Assembly: GCA_964432925.1 (NCBI GenBank)
Contig: CAYSPM010000054.1
Coordinates: 1 to 15,589, forward strand
Reading direction: 5' to 3'
Length of the DNA: 15,589 nucleotides
DNA from: CAYNTC01 sp964432925
Lineage (GTDB): Bacteria; Planctomycetota; Phycisphaerae; Sedimentisphaerales; Anaerobacaceae
Notes under the pieces: model-generated
The model's input: the letters and a program-made list of their open reading frames with translations, nothing else
What the model was told of the DNA's origin: nothing
Databases searched by the model: none
Shown: one piece after another, positions 1 through 7,746 of the stretch
Layout of the letters: the number at the start of each line of letters is the position of its first letter
Position numbering within the stretch: position 1 is the first letter of the stretch
Position numbers and translations under genes: made by a program

Positions 1-2
1 TA

Positions 3-3000
3 GCTACTGAGCCAAACAGGACTGTTACAGACAGCTCAGATAAAGTTGACACTATAATTAGGGAAGACAGTCAAGGGAATATCTGGATATTTACTGTAAG
101 GATAACAGACGCAAGCGAGACAAACGACCCTCCGATAGATGTTACGTTTACAGTTGATGGATTAACGTCAGACATGGATGTTATTGAGCCTGCCGAATTT
201 AGTAAGAGCGTTTTTGAATATAAAGGTGATAAGAATCTTACTTCGGAAAGAAACACATTTTCATTCACTTTAAACAACACCCCAATTATTCCCGGGACAT
301 TAGAGGTCTCTGGGCACTACAAAGAAAGCTGGAAGTACTGGATACCCCTCTATGACAATGGAAACGGAAATCTTTACAGCTTCCCGACTACAAATCCACT
401 ACCCACCCGAAATGCATATGGCACAGTAAATTACACCACCGGAGAGGTCTTTGTTGATTTTGGGGAAGTTGCCTATAACTGGCGTTGGGGACCTCTAGCT
501 TCCATTCTTGAAGGAGAAGATACGGTAAGAGCCACCTACCGTCCAGTAAGAAGCGACAGGACTATATCTCACACCGGCAATACCTTCACAGACACTTTTG
601 CCCCCAACGCAGTTCACATTTACCGAATACCTATAAACGATGCTGGAAACCAAGCACCCGTATTTGAACCGATCAGTAACAAAGTAGTCAATAAAAACGA
701 AACTCTTACTTTTACAGTAGCTGCAACAGATCCCGACAGCGATCCAATTACGTACTCGGCTTGGAATCTACCGGAGGGAGCCACCTTCGTCGATCAAACT
801 TTCAGTTGGACACCAAACGATGGACAGGTGGGCATATATAACGTGACATTCGTTGCGAGCGACGGTAAGACCCAAACTACGCAGACAATCATCATAACAG
901 TCAACGGCATCAATCAAGCACCCAAGATTTCACCTATTGATGATAAATCAGTCGATGAGAATAGTCTATTGAGTTTCACGGTCGACGCTGTTGATCCCGA
1001 TGGCGATGAAATAATATTTTCTATTGAAGGTTTGCCGAGCGGGGCGGTCTTCGCAGATCAGACCTTCAACTGGACTCCCAGCTTCGACCAGGCAGGAACA
1101 TACGAGGTTACGTTTATCGCCAGTGATGGCCAAGCCCAGGATTCCATTACTATCAACATTAAGATAAACAACATAAATCAACCTCCTATCTTTAATGCAA
1201 TATATGATAAAATAGTCCATGCCAATCAAACTTTGACCTTTACAGTTGAGGCAATAGACCCTGACGGTGACAAGATTAATTATTCAGCTTCAGACCTACC
1301 AACTGGCTCAACTTTTATCAACCAGGTCTTTACTTGGACGCCAAGCCAAGACGACATCGGCAGCTACCAAATCACTTTTATCGCAAGTGATGGACAAGAT
1401 CAGGACACTGAGACGATCACAGTAACCGTCGCCGATTCAGATATAAATCCACCTTCGGCCAATGGTTTCTCACCAGATGTAGGTGAAATACAAATTCCTA
1501 TAAATAGTCTCGTGTCTCTGCATGTCACCGATAACGGTACCGGTGTTGATGCCAATTCAGTAACTATCACACTTAACGATGATGTGATTTATACAGGCAA
1601 CACACAACAATACGAAGGCACGTACGGTATGTGCCACAGAACGGGTACAAACGCTGATTATTTCTTTTCCTACCAAGCTAATGAGATATTTGACTTCAAT
1701 AAGGTAGTAAAAATCACAGTCAACGCAGCAGACCTTGCAAGCAATGCTATGGATGAGTACACCTATTCGTTCTTAACTGAGATGCGCTCGTTCGGCAAAA
1801 ATAAGAAGGTCAGCTCGCTCCCAACCGATTTAAGTGAAGACATCCCTGTCACTATGGCTGATAGCCTTGGCAATATATGGGTAGCTTGGCACGCGGGAAT
1901 ACCTGGCAGCAGGAACATTTACGTTAGCGTACTCGCGGCAGAAACGGAAGAATTTGCTGAGACTATTTCGTTAACAAGTAATGATTATGACCAGTGCAAT
2001 CCAGATATGGTAATAGGAACTGACGATACCATTTACATTGTATGGCAGGACAATACACGAGGTAACTGGGATATCTGTGTCGCTATGTTGCTTAACGGTC
2101 AGAATTGGTCTGAAATAATGAGAGTCACAGACTCAAATGATAACGAAGTAAATCCAGCCATAGCTGTTGACAAGGGCTCCCCAAACCGCGCCTACATAGC
2201 CTGGCAGGATGGAAGAAACGGAAATCAAGATATCTATATGGCCAGTTCGAGCAATGGATTCATTACAGCGACCATTTCAAAAATTACATCGAATAGTGCC
2301 GATCAGCTCGAACCTGATATAGCCATAGACTCAGATGATACGATCACTATCGTGTGGACGGATATGAGAAACAGCTCAAGCGACATATACGGAGCGGCAT
2401 CCAATAGTGGTACCTGGACTAATGTACCGTTTGTAAGCAACACTCATAACCAATCGAGCCCGGCCATAGCCGCTGAGCCCACCGGACCAACTCTGCACTT
2501 GCTATGGGTTGATGATACACCAGGGCATATGGACATATACTATGCGGCAGCAGATGGCCTGACGGACACTCCCTTGACGGGCACCAACATCATCGATGAC
2601 ACCTCGGCTGCAAACCAGTTGATTCCAGCTATAATCTCGACTGCTAACGATCTTTTCGGCGTTAAGGTTTTTGCGTGCTGGCAAGACCATCGAAACATCC
2701 TTGATGAAAATGGGGACACAGACATTTACTTTGCCGAAATAAGCTCCGGCTACGCTGGTACAAACATTCTGGTAGGCGATGAAGGCGTAAATGCCGACCA
2801 AAATAACCCAACAATCGGGATTGACATATATGGCCATCCATACATCATCTGGGCAGATAATAGAAATGGAGAAGAAGCGATTTACTATGCCGGAGGCACC
2901 TTCATTGATCCCATCCCATTGGCGGCAGAAGATGTAATTGCATCAATTGGTGCAACAGTAGGTGTTGATCCCAACGCTATAAACGATAAAGATAACGTTT

Positions 3001-3527
3001 CCGTGATAGTACCGGCTCAGGCCTGCACCACAGATTTAACTATTTCAATATCCAGAATTAAGAACCCGCCTGAATTCTCCGTGCAATGCCCGAGCATTTA
3101 TGATTTTGGCCCAAGTGGTATGGAGTTTAATTACCCTGTTACAGTCACAATACCATACGATCCTGAAACAGGCCGGTTGGCTTCAGCATACTGGTACGAT
3201 TCACTCACCGGAGCTTTGAGCAAGCAGGGCATTACAGATATCGATGATATTGTAATATCGCCGAGCCTCCACGCACTTAGTTTCAAAACCACACACTTTA
3301 CACTGTTCTACCTTGTCCTCGGAGACGACGACGGTGGGGGCACAGTTAGTGATGATATAATCGAAGGTGGAAGTGGAGGAGGAGGAGGCGGTGGTTGCTC
3401 CATCAATACTACTACCGGTTACATTGGTATCGCCGAATTTGCATTGCCATACGTTGGACTGAGCATCGTGATGGCTATACTTCGGCTACGAGATCTGCGA
3501 AAACGTAAAACACGCGAAGCTCATTAG
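3..3527 (+). CDS. Large modular exported surface protein with C-terminal Gly-Cys sorting signal (5' partial)
   Basis: The frame is open to the left edge with no stop, so the gene is 5'-truncated by the window. The ATG at 174 is internal, and 1,174 residues are visible. In order: a beta-rich segment (about 200-640) with a GTVNYTTGEV motif; three 88-residue cadherin-like/He_PIG repeats starting NQAP or NQPP, each with an acidic DPD motif and an F(S/N/T)WTP motif (648-1440); an Ig-like segment (about 1446-1800); seven repeats of a W-x-D-x-R...DIY-x-A type motif (about 1836-2900), suggesting a seven-bladed propeller; a ZU5-like domain with YDFGPSG and TVTIPYD (about 2908-3320). The C terminus is Gly7-Cys, a hydrophobic stretch and an Arg/Lys tail. 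The protein is probably exported and surface-exposed. No catalytic site is recognised, so adhesion or binding is inferred. It lies 14 bp before a CPBP protease gene and upstream of a T2SS operon, which may export it. The N-terminal signal peptide is outside the window. Confidence 0.9.
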   Translation, partial: ATEPNRTVTDSSDKVDTIIREDSQGNIWIFTVRITDASETNDPPIDVTFTVDGLTSDMDVIEPAEFSKSVFEYKGDKNLTSERNTFSFTLNNTPIIPGTLEVSGHYKESWKYWIPLYDNGNGNLYSFPTTNPLPTRNAYGTVNYTTGEVFVDFGEVAYNWRWGPLASILEGEDTVRATYRPVRSDRTISHTGNTFTDTFAPNAVHIYRIPINDAGNQAPVFEPISNKVVNKNETLTFTVAATDPDSDPITYSAWNLPEGATFVDQTFSWTPNDGQVGIYNVTFVASDGKTQTTQTIIITVNGINQAPKISPIDDKSVDENSLLSFTVDAVDPDGDEIIFSIEGLPSGAVFADQTFNWTPSFDQAGTYEVTFIASDGQAQDSITINIKINNINQPPIFNAIYDKIVHANQTLTFTVEAIDPDGDKINYSASDLPTGSTFINQVFTWTPSQDDIGSYQITFIASDGQDQDTETITVTVADSDINPPSANGFSPDVGEIQIPINSLVSLHVTDNGTGVDANSVTITLNDDVIYTGNTQQYEGTYGMCHRTGTNADYFFSYQANEIFDFNKVVKITVNAADLASNAMDEYTYSFLTEMRSFGKNKKVSSLPTDLSEDIPVTMADSLGNIWVAWHAGIPGSRNIYVSVLAAETEEFAETISLTSNDYDQCNPDMVIGTDDTIYIVWQDNTRGNWDICVAMLLNGQNWSEIMRVTDSNDNEVNPAIAVDKGSPNRAYIAWQDGRNGNQDIYMASSSNGFITATISKITSNSADQLEPDIAIDSDDTITIVWTDMRNSSSDIYGAASNSGTWTNVPFVSNTHNQSSPAIAAEPTGPTLHLLWVDDTPGHMDIYYAAADGLTDTPLTGTNIIDDTSAANQLIPAIISTANDLFGVKVFACWQDHRNILDENGDTDIYFAEISSGYAGTNILVGDEGVNADQNNPTIGIDIYGHPYIIWADNRNGEEAIYYAGGTFIDPIPLAAEDVIASIGATVGVDPNAINDKDNVSVIVPAQACTTDLTISISRIKNPPEFSVQCPSIYDFGPSGMEFNYPVTVTIPYDPETGRLASAYWYDSLTGALSKQGITDIDDIVISPSLHALSFKTTHFTLFYLVLGDDDGGGTVSDDIIEGGSGGGGGGGCSINTTTGYIGIAEFALPYVGLSIVMAILRLRDLRKRKTREAH
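648..1439 (+). repeat. Three tandem 264-bp (88-aa) cadherin-like/He_PIG repeats
   Basis: Repeat units start at 648, 912 and 1176, each at an Asn-Gln-(Ala/Pro)-Pro motif, so the unit is exactly 264 bp. Every unit has LTFTV or LSFTV, then DPDSD or DPDGD, a Gly-x-x-F-x-x-Q-x-F-x-WTP core, and a final (V/I)TF(V/I)ASDG strand. This is the layout of putative-Ig/cadherin-like repeats of bacterial surface proteins. The acidic DPDGD motif probably binds calcium (inference from the family). The DNA has diverged between units although the protein pattern is kept, so the duplication is old. Confidence 0.88.
1836..2900 (+). repeat. Seven propeller-blade repeats within the surface protein
   Basis: A motif of the form hydrophobic-hydrophobic-Trp-x-Asp-x-Arg-x(n)-Asp-Ile-Tyr-x-Ala recurs seven times. 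The Trp codons are at 1887, 2043, 2202, 2355, 2505, 2679 and 2850, giving spacings of 50-58 residues. Before most copies lies a (N/S)P-(D/A)-(I/M)-(A/V)-(I/A) strand. Seven units of this size suggest a beta-propeller resembling BNR/sialidase-like folds. No sialidase catalytic Arg triad or acid pair can be assigned, so a binding rather than enzymatic role is more likely (inference). Confidence 0.75.
3375..3527 (+). other. Putative C-terminal sorting signal (Gly7-Cys / TM / basic tail)
   Basis: Seven Gly codons (3375-3395) are followed by a Cys codon at 3396-3398. Then comes a short polar Ser/Asn/Thr stretch, a hydrophobic segment of about 21 residues starting YIGIAEF, and a tail with seven Arg/Lys residues. 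Exactly 42 residues follow the Cys. The tripartite layout and Cys fit the C-terminal sorting signals known as MYXO-CTERM, Synerg-CTERM and JDVT-CTERM. Which type this is, if any, cannot be settled by reading. An acidic residue (Glu) early in the hydrophobic segment is unusual. A CPBP protease, the kind of enzyme proposed for these signals, is the next gene. Confidence 0.75.
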
Positions 3528-3541
3528 GATCAACCTTAAGA

Positions 3542-4273
3542 ATGAATCACGACACGTGCCAATTTTCTATCGCCGGCTCAACGCCGCATTTCAAGCCACA
3601 TCGTTCCTCACAACGGCAGAGAATTTTTTTAATGGCAGAAACCGCTGTCGTGACAACAGCAACAGTCGCTGCCATTCGGTTTTTAGTTGCAGGCGCAAAC
3701 TCGAATGTGGCTTGGATAGCTGTGCCAGCAGTCTTGATTATTGCAGCCCTCGCTCCAACTATTTTCAGAGCAGACGATTTCGCCAAGATCGGTATAAACA
3801 GTGAACAAGTCAAGTTCTCTCTAATAATGGTCACTCAGGTATGCGCTGTCGTCTTTCCAGTCTTGCTGTTAGGCTTGTTAATGTTAAGATCCCTTGGATT
3901 AACATTACCTCTGCAGACATCTCCCTCACATGGAAAAGGCTGGATTTACTGGTTAATTTATCAATTCATGTATGTCGCAGTAGCAGAAGAAGTATTCTTT
4001 CGCGGATACGTGCAAGGTAATATCCTAAGACTCATAAGTACACTCAAGTTTGGGCGCTATAGGATAAAAAGCCTAGCATGTATAGTGCTGTCAGCCACTT
4101 GTTTCGCGGCCGCGCATGTCATTGTTCAGAGACAAATGGTCTCGGCTGTGACATTTTTACCTGGCCTCATCCTCGGCTGGCTGTTTATCAGGACCGGCTC
4201 TCTGCTGGCGCCAATTTTATTTCATGGACTGGCCAACACCTTCTACTGTATGCTGGCGATGGCACTACTATAG
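3542..4273 (+). CDS. CPBP-family glutamic-type intramembrane protease, candidate sortase
   Basis: A 243-residue polytopic membrane protein with about six hydrophobic segments after a polar, basic N terminus of about 30 residues. All three CPBP (CAAX protease and bacteriocin-processing, Abi) signature motifs are intact: EExxxR at residues 149-154 (E149, E150, R154), FxxxH at 188-192 and HxxxN at 228-232. These residues form the glutamic protease active site in the Rce1/CPBP family. The gene begins 14 bp after the stop of the Gly-Cys-tailed surface protein and is probably co-transcribed with it, so processing of that tail is the obvious hypothesis. Dedicated CPBP proteases are proposed for MYXO-CTERM-like signals. 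The start is uncertain: ATG 3542 has only a weak ribosome site, and the in-frame ATG at 3632 would remove the polar N terminus. A bacteriocin-immunity role is the alternative but fits the neighbours less well. Confidence 0.9.
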   Translation: MNHDTCQFSIAGSTPHFKPHRSSQRQRIFLMAETAVVTTATVAAIRFLVAGANSNVAWIAVPAVLIIAALAPTIFRADDFAKIGINSEQVKFSLIMVTQVCAVVFPVLLLGLLMLRSLGLTLPLQTSPSHGKGWIYWLIYQFMYVAVAEEVFFRGYVQGNILRLISTLKFGRYRIKSLACIVLSATCFAAAHVIVQRQMVSAVTFLPGLILGWLFIRTGSLLAPILFHGLANTFYCMLAMALL

Positions 4274-4467
4274 ACCCCGATCAGTTTGGTACTCACTGCG
4301 CTCAACACCCTACACCGCTACATAGCCCCATAACATGGCTTAAAAGACGCTATGACCGATAAGGACACGAACTCAGCACCAACACAAAGCGTGGTGTTAA
4401 GTGCAAGCTCCGACAAGACGATAAACTCTTAGTTGGAGAAGGTATGTGAAGACCGAGAGGTGATAAG
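4274..4467 (+). other. Intergenic gap before the T2SS operon; possible hairpin, no gene
   Basis: This 194-bp gap is the largest between genes in the window and is the natural place for a promoter of the secretion operon. No convincing -35/-10 pair was found. An imperfect hairpin can be drawn at 4376-4404: GCAC and AACAC pair with GTGTT and GTGC, with a small internal bulge and an 8-nt loop. No T-run follows it, so it does not look like a standard intrinsic terminator. No credible coding frame is present; the + strand frame running to 4362 is an out-of-frame overlap of the protease gene. Confidence 0.45.
4456..4463 (+). promoter_or_regulatory. Ribosome binding site that sets the TTG start of gspC
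   Basis: AGAGGTGA lies 4 bp upstream of the TTG at 4468 and matches the anti-Shine-Dalgarno sequence well. There is no in-frame ATG before the membrane anchor; the first in-frame ATG codons are those of Met-Met-Pro after it. The non-AUG start is therefore needed to include the N-terminal transmembrane helix expected of GspC. Confidence 0.7.
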
Positions 4468-5346
4468 TTGTACATTCGCAGGGCCTTACTGATAGTCAGA
4501 GCAGCCCTTATCCTGATTTTAGCACTATTAATCATCAGGACAGTAATGATGCCGCAGGAACTAAAAGAGATTCTCGGACCGAATCCTGCAGCGGGTACCG
4601 ATAGCACAGCAGAAACTAACCTGCCAAATTTGGCTGATACATCTGTACCAGATTGCGCAGCCATTATAGAGAAAAACATATTTGGTGCGGCCAACGAGCC
4701 ATTTACCAAAAACAATATCGCAAATGTTGCACCCGGACATGCCGGTCAGGAACTCGGCTTAACACTACTCGGCACCATCGCAGGTAGCCCATCACTTGCC
4801 CGAGCAGTAATCAAACATACGGACAATAACATAGTCAACCTGTACAAGACTGGTGACACAGTTGCCGCTGCATCAATCGAAGCCATAGAAAGGGACGCCG
4901 TTATTTTGCTTCACAAAGGAAGGAAAAAGATACTAAGACTCAACACTACCGAGTCTGCCAGTGCAGATAGCAGCAACCAGGCGATGCCTCAAAATAGTAC
5001 GGCGCGAAGTAACAACGCATCAACAATACCACTAGTACAGGCAGCAACCGATAACACGCCCACAAGGATAAGTCGGGTTGAGGCGCTCTTAGATAATGCG
5101 ATAATCGAACCTTATAGTTCAGACGGTCAGATACAAGGTCTTAAATTGTCTGGGCTTCAAAACGTGCCGTTCATCGAGGACTTCGGATTGAGGAATGGTG
5201 ATATTATTCAATTTGTCAATGGCCAGTTATTGAATAGCAAGCAGAAGGCTTACCAAGTTTTCAAAAAGGCACGGACTCAACCGAGTATAAATATCGAACT
5301 GCTGCGTGATGGTGAAATCAAAGAACTATTATTCGATTTGCCGTAG
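4468..5346 (+). CDS. gspC: T2SS inner-membrane protein GspC (HR and PDZ domains)
   Basis: 292 residues with TTG start. GspC links the inner-membrane platform to the secretin and is implicated in substrate selection. The visible layout is the full family plan: a short basic N terminus, one transmembrane helix (about residues 6-25), and a polar Ala/Thr-rich linker. The HR (homology region) domain follows at about residues 63-155; it opens with a KNIFG motif and contains LTLLGTIAG, a Tyr-Lys-Thr-Gly-Asp turn and a VILLHKGRKK strand. After a low-complexity Ser/Asn/Thr linker comes a C-terminal PDZ domain (about 202-292) with GLRNGDIIQFVNGQ, the carboxylate-loop region of the GspC-type PDZ. In the family the HR domain contacts the N0 domain of GspD, encoded next door 41 bp downstream. 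It heads the gspC-M run. The pairing of HR and PDZ separates it from generic trypsin-like PDZ proteins. Confidence 0.88.
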   Translation: MYIRRALLIVRAALILILALLIIRTVMMPQELKEILGPNPAAGTDSTAETNLPNLADTSVPDCAAIIEKNIFGAANEPFTKNNIANVAPGHAGQELGLTLLGTIAGSPSLARAVIKHTDNNIVNLYKTGDTVAAASIEAIERDAVILLHKGRKKILRLNTTESASADSSNQAMPQNSTARSNNASTIPLVQAATDNTPTRISRVEALLDNAIIEPYSSDGQIQGLKLSGLQNVPFIEDFGLRNGDIIQFVNGQLLNSKQKAYQVFKKARTQPSINIELLRDGEIKELLFDLP

Positions 5347-5387
5347 TTTATTGTGATTGAAAATATCTCGTACCGAGAAATTAGCAA

Positions 5388-7682
5388 ATGAAATACAAAC
5401 CATTCATAAATTACGCAAGACAGAGCCTTCAGATGTTAAAGCCCGTGAAGATACCTTTATATATTCTTTTCATGGTTATCGCGACGTTTCTTGGCTGTTA
5501 CAACAAACAAAAAGATGAATCCGCGACAAAACTAACCAGCAGAAGACAATCAACAAAAGGCATCGTTGTGCCAAAAACTGCAAATAATCTGGCTACACAG
5601 CAAAAGGAGCATCTGCCACGTCAGATCTATAGTGATAGCTACGACTTAGCAAGTGCATTCAATCCTGCTACAAGCAATATTGAAGATAACACAAAGGCAA
5701 GCGAGATCTTTCAAGTCAAAGCCGCAAATGAGGTAAAAACAATTACGGCTATTTCCGCAAAACAGTCCCAAGGTGGTGGCGACTTGGCTGAAAAGACAAA
5801 ACCACATTCGCCATTACATGACCGGCCGGATTCAGAGCCTGTTGTTAACATGCCTTTGCTTGAGCAACCTGGCATGGCTGATGAGCTTATCTCGGTGAAC
5901 TTTGAACAGGCGGATATTCGAACAGTCCTCAAGACGGTCGGGGACGTAACAGGCATCAATTTTGTCGTGGACGAGAACGTTCACGGCACCGTCACAGTTA
6001 TGTTCACCACCAAGATACGTGTCGGTCAACTCTATGAGATTTTAGAATCAATTCTTGAAGTACAAGGCTATGCTGCTGTTCCCGCTGGGAATATTGTCAA
6101 GGTAGTGCCAAAAGCAGAAGCAACAAAACGCAATCTGCAGGTTCGCATAGGCAGCGATCCGTCGGGGATACCTAAAAACGACACGGTTGTCACCCAGATT
6201 ATGCCGTTTAAATATGCCGATGTTAGCGAAGTTAGTCAGATCATCCAGCCACTTCTGGCTGAGGGCTCCCAGATGGTGGTGTATCCAAAGACAAATTCTC
6301 TTGTTGTTATTGATACCTCATCCAACATACAGCACATCGCTAAAATTGTTCAACAACTCGACGTGCCGAGCTTAAAAGAACAGCCCACTGTGTTCAACCT
6401 CCGGTATGCCTCCGCTCAGGTGCTCAGCGAGCAGATAATAGAAATCGTACAGAAGAGCCAAGTCATATCTGTACAGACTGCTCGCACACGCAGCCCCAGT
6501 CCAACGGGCACGGGCTTTAGAATTCTTCCAGATGTACGAACCAACTCGCTCATAGTTTTTGCCAACACCCGTGACACCGAAACGATAGAAAGACTAATAA
6601 AGCAACTCGATGTACCAAGACCCTCCGGTGCAAACAACGTTCACGTAATTTATCTGAAAAACGCCCAATCAAAGGAAGTTGCCGAATCGCTCACTGCTGT
6701 TCTGGCAAGTCTGAGGATAACCGGAGCACTTGAAGCAGCTCAGCCCATACAGGTCACCGCTGATGAGGGCACAAACGCACTTGTAATTGCAGCCTCACCC
6801 CAGGACTATGAGGTTGTCGCTGAAATCACGCAGAAGTTAGACATTGTTCGTGAGCAGGTCTTGGTTGAGATGCTCATTGTGGAGGTTAGTGAAGATGCCT
6901 TGAGAGAATTGGGCGTGGATTGGGCAACTATCGACGAAGCAGTCTCTGATAACTTCCGTGGATTCGCACAAACAAATTTCGGCCCACGAGTTGATTTTAT
7001 CACGGGAGACTTCGAGGGTCTGAGCGTTGGCGCATTCAGGGCTACCGCATCCGGTGTAGGCATCGGAGCAATCCTCAATGCTTTGGAGAGAAAACGTGGC
7101 GTTGATATTCTTTCGACACCACACGTTGTGACCTCCAATCATCAAAAGGCCAGCATAATTGTAGGTGAAAACATACCATTTGTCACTCAATCAAGGATAA
7201 CAGAAACCGCAGACCTCATTACGCCGACAGTTATAAAGACATTCGAATACAAAGATGTCGGAATCACTCTTGAGATAACACCACACATTAGCCAGGGTGG
7301 GTTGGTCAGGTTGGAGATTGACAGTGAGTTCACAAAGCTTCTTGAAACAGTTAGCTCGGCATCAACCGATACACCCACGACAGCCAAGCGAAAGGCTGAG
7401 ACCGTCGTGTCTATGAATAGCGGCTCAACGGTCGTCATTGGTGGTCTTATCCGAGATGACAAAGTCACGGTTGAAACAAAGGTCCCACTAATGGGCGATA
7501 TTCCTTTGTTTGGTGCGCTATTTAAACATCAAACGGATAGCTTACAGAAAACAAATCTGCTCATATTCATAACTCCGCACGTCTTGAGCAACCAGCAGGA
7601 CTTGAAGCAGATGACCGAAGTGAAAAAAAGAGAGATGGAAACAACATCCCAGAAACCTGTGACAAGCAAGGAAGATGGTTAG
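5388..7682 (+). CDS. gspD: T2SS outer-membrane secretin GspD
   Basis: 764 residues. It forms the multimeric outer-membrane channel through which folded substrates leave the periplasm. Domains: a hydrophobic export signal ending near Cys37 (FLGC, a weak lipobox-like site); an unusually long polar linker (about 38-167); N0 (about 168-240, SVNFEQADI); N1 (about 267-327), N2 (about 334-410) and N3 (about 417-490), each ending in a hydrophobic, Asp-containing (KQLDVP-like) helix end; then the secretin core (about 495-735). The core holds STPHVVTSN, VGENIPF and, from residue 682, the VIGGLIRDDK...PLMGDIPLFGALF signature. The last 30 residues are a short charged tail with no clear pilotin-binding S-domain. 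ATG 5388 is the longest start; the in-frame ATG at 5433 (codon 16) would give a more usual signal length. Neither has a strong ribosome site. Confidence 0.97.
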   Translation: MKYKPFINYARQSLQMLKPVKIPLYILFMVIATFLGCYNKQKDESATKLTSRRQSTKGIVVPKTANNLATQQKEHLPRQIYSDSYDLASAFNPATSNIEDNTKASEIFQVKAANEVKTITAISAKQSQGGGDLAEKTKPHSPLHDRPDSEPVVNMPLLEQPGMADELISVNFEQADIRTVLKTVGDVTGINFVVDENVHGTVTVMFTTKIRVGQLYEILESILEVQGYAAVPAGNIVKVVPKAEATKRNLQVRIGSDPSGIPKNDTVVTQIMPFKYADVSEVSQIIQPLLAEGSQMVVYPKTNSLVVIDTSSNIQHIAKIVQQLDVPSLKEQPTVFNLRYASAQVLSEQIIEIVQKSQVISVQTARTRSPSPTGTGFRILPDVRTNSLIVFANTRDTETIERLIKQLDVPRPSGANNVHVIYLKNAQSKEVAESLTAVLASLRITGALEAAQPIQVTADEGTNALVIAASPQDYEVVAEITQKLDIVREQVLVEMLIVEVSEDALRELGVDWATIDEAVSDNFRGFAQTNFGPRVDFITGDFEGLSVGAFRATASGVGIGAILNALERKRGVDILSTPHVVTSNHQKASIIVGENIPFVTQSRITETADLITPTVIKTFEYKDVGITLEITPHISQGGLVRLEIDSEFTKLLETVSSASTDTPTTAKRKAETVVSMNSGSTVVIGGLIRDDKVTVETKVPLMGDIPLFGALFKHQTDSLQKTNLLIFITPHVLSNQQDLKQMTEVKKREMETTSQKPVTSKEDG

Positions 7683-7703
7683 CGCTAAATAAGAACTAAA
7701 ACA

Positions 7704-7722
7704 GCCAAGTTTCTTTCTTGGC
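7704..7722 (+). other. Perfect 6-bp hairpin between gspD and gspE
   Basis: GCCAAG (7704-7709) and CTTGGC (7717-7722) are exact reverse complements around a 7-nt pyrimidine loop, TTTCTTT. The hairpin sits in the 64-bp gspD-gspE gap, 21 bp after the gspD stop. No T-run follows, so a standard intrinsic terminator is unlikely. An mRNA processing or stabilising stem that sets the ratio of secretin to ATPase is possible (inference). Confidence 0.5.
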
Positions 7723-7746
7723 GCTGGCAGTGCGTGGAATAACAAA

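Noticed and set aside
3390..3420. CFIATAAYGS-type tail or PEP-CTERM/LPXTG sorting signal
   Set aside because: The Cys is followed by SINTTTG, not FIATAAYGS; there is no Pro-Glu-Pro or LPxTG motif and no exosortase or sortase gene in view.
4078..4362. Possible small + strand gene overlapping the protease end and the gap
   Set aside because: It starts inside the protease gene in another frame, has a His/Trp/Cys-rich composition typical of frame shadows and no ribosome site.
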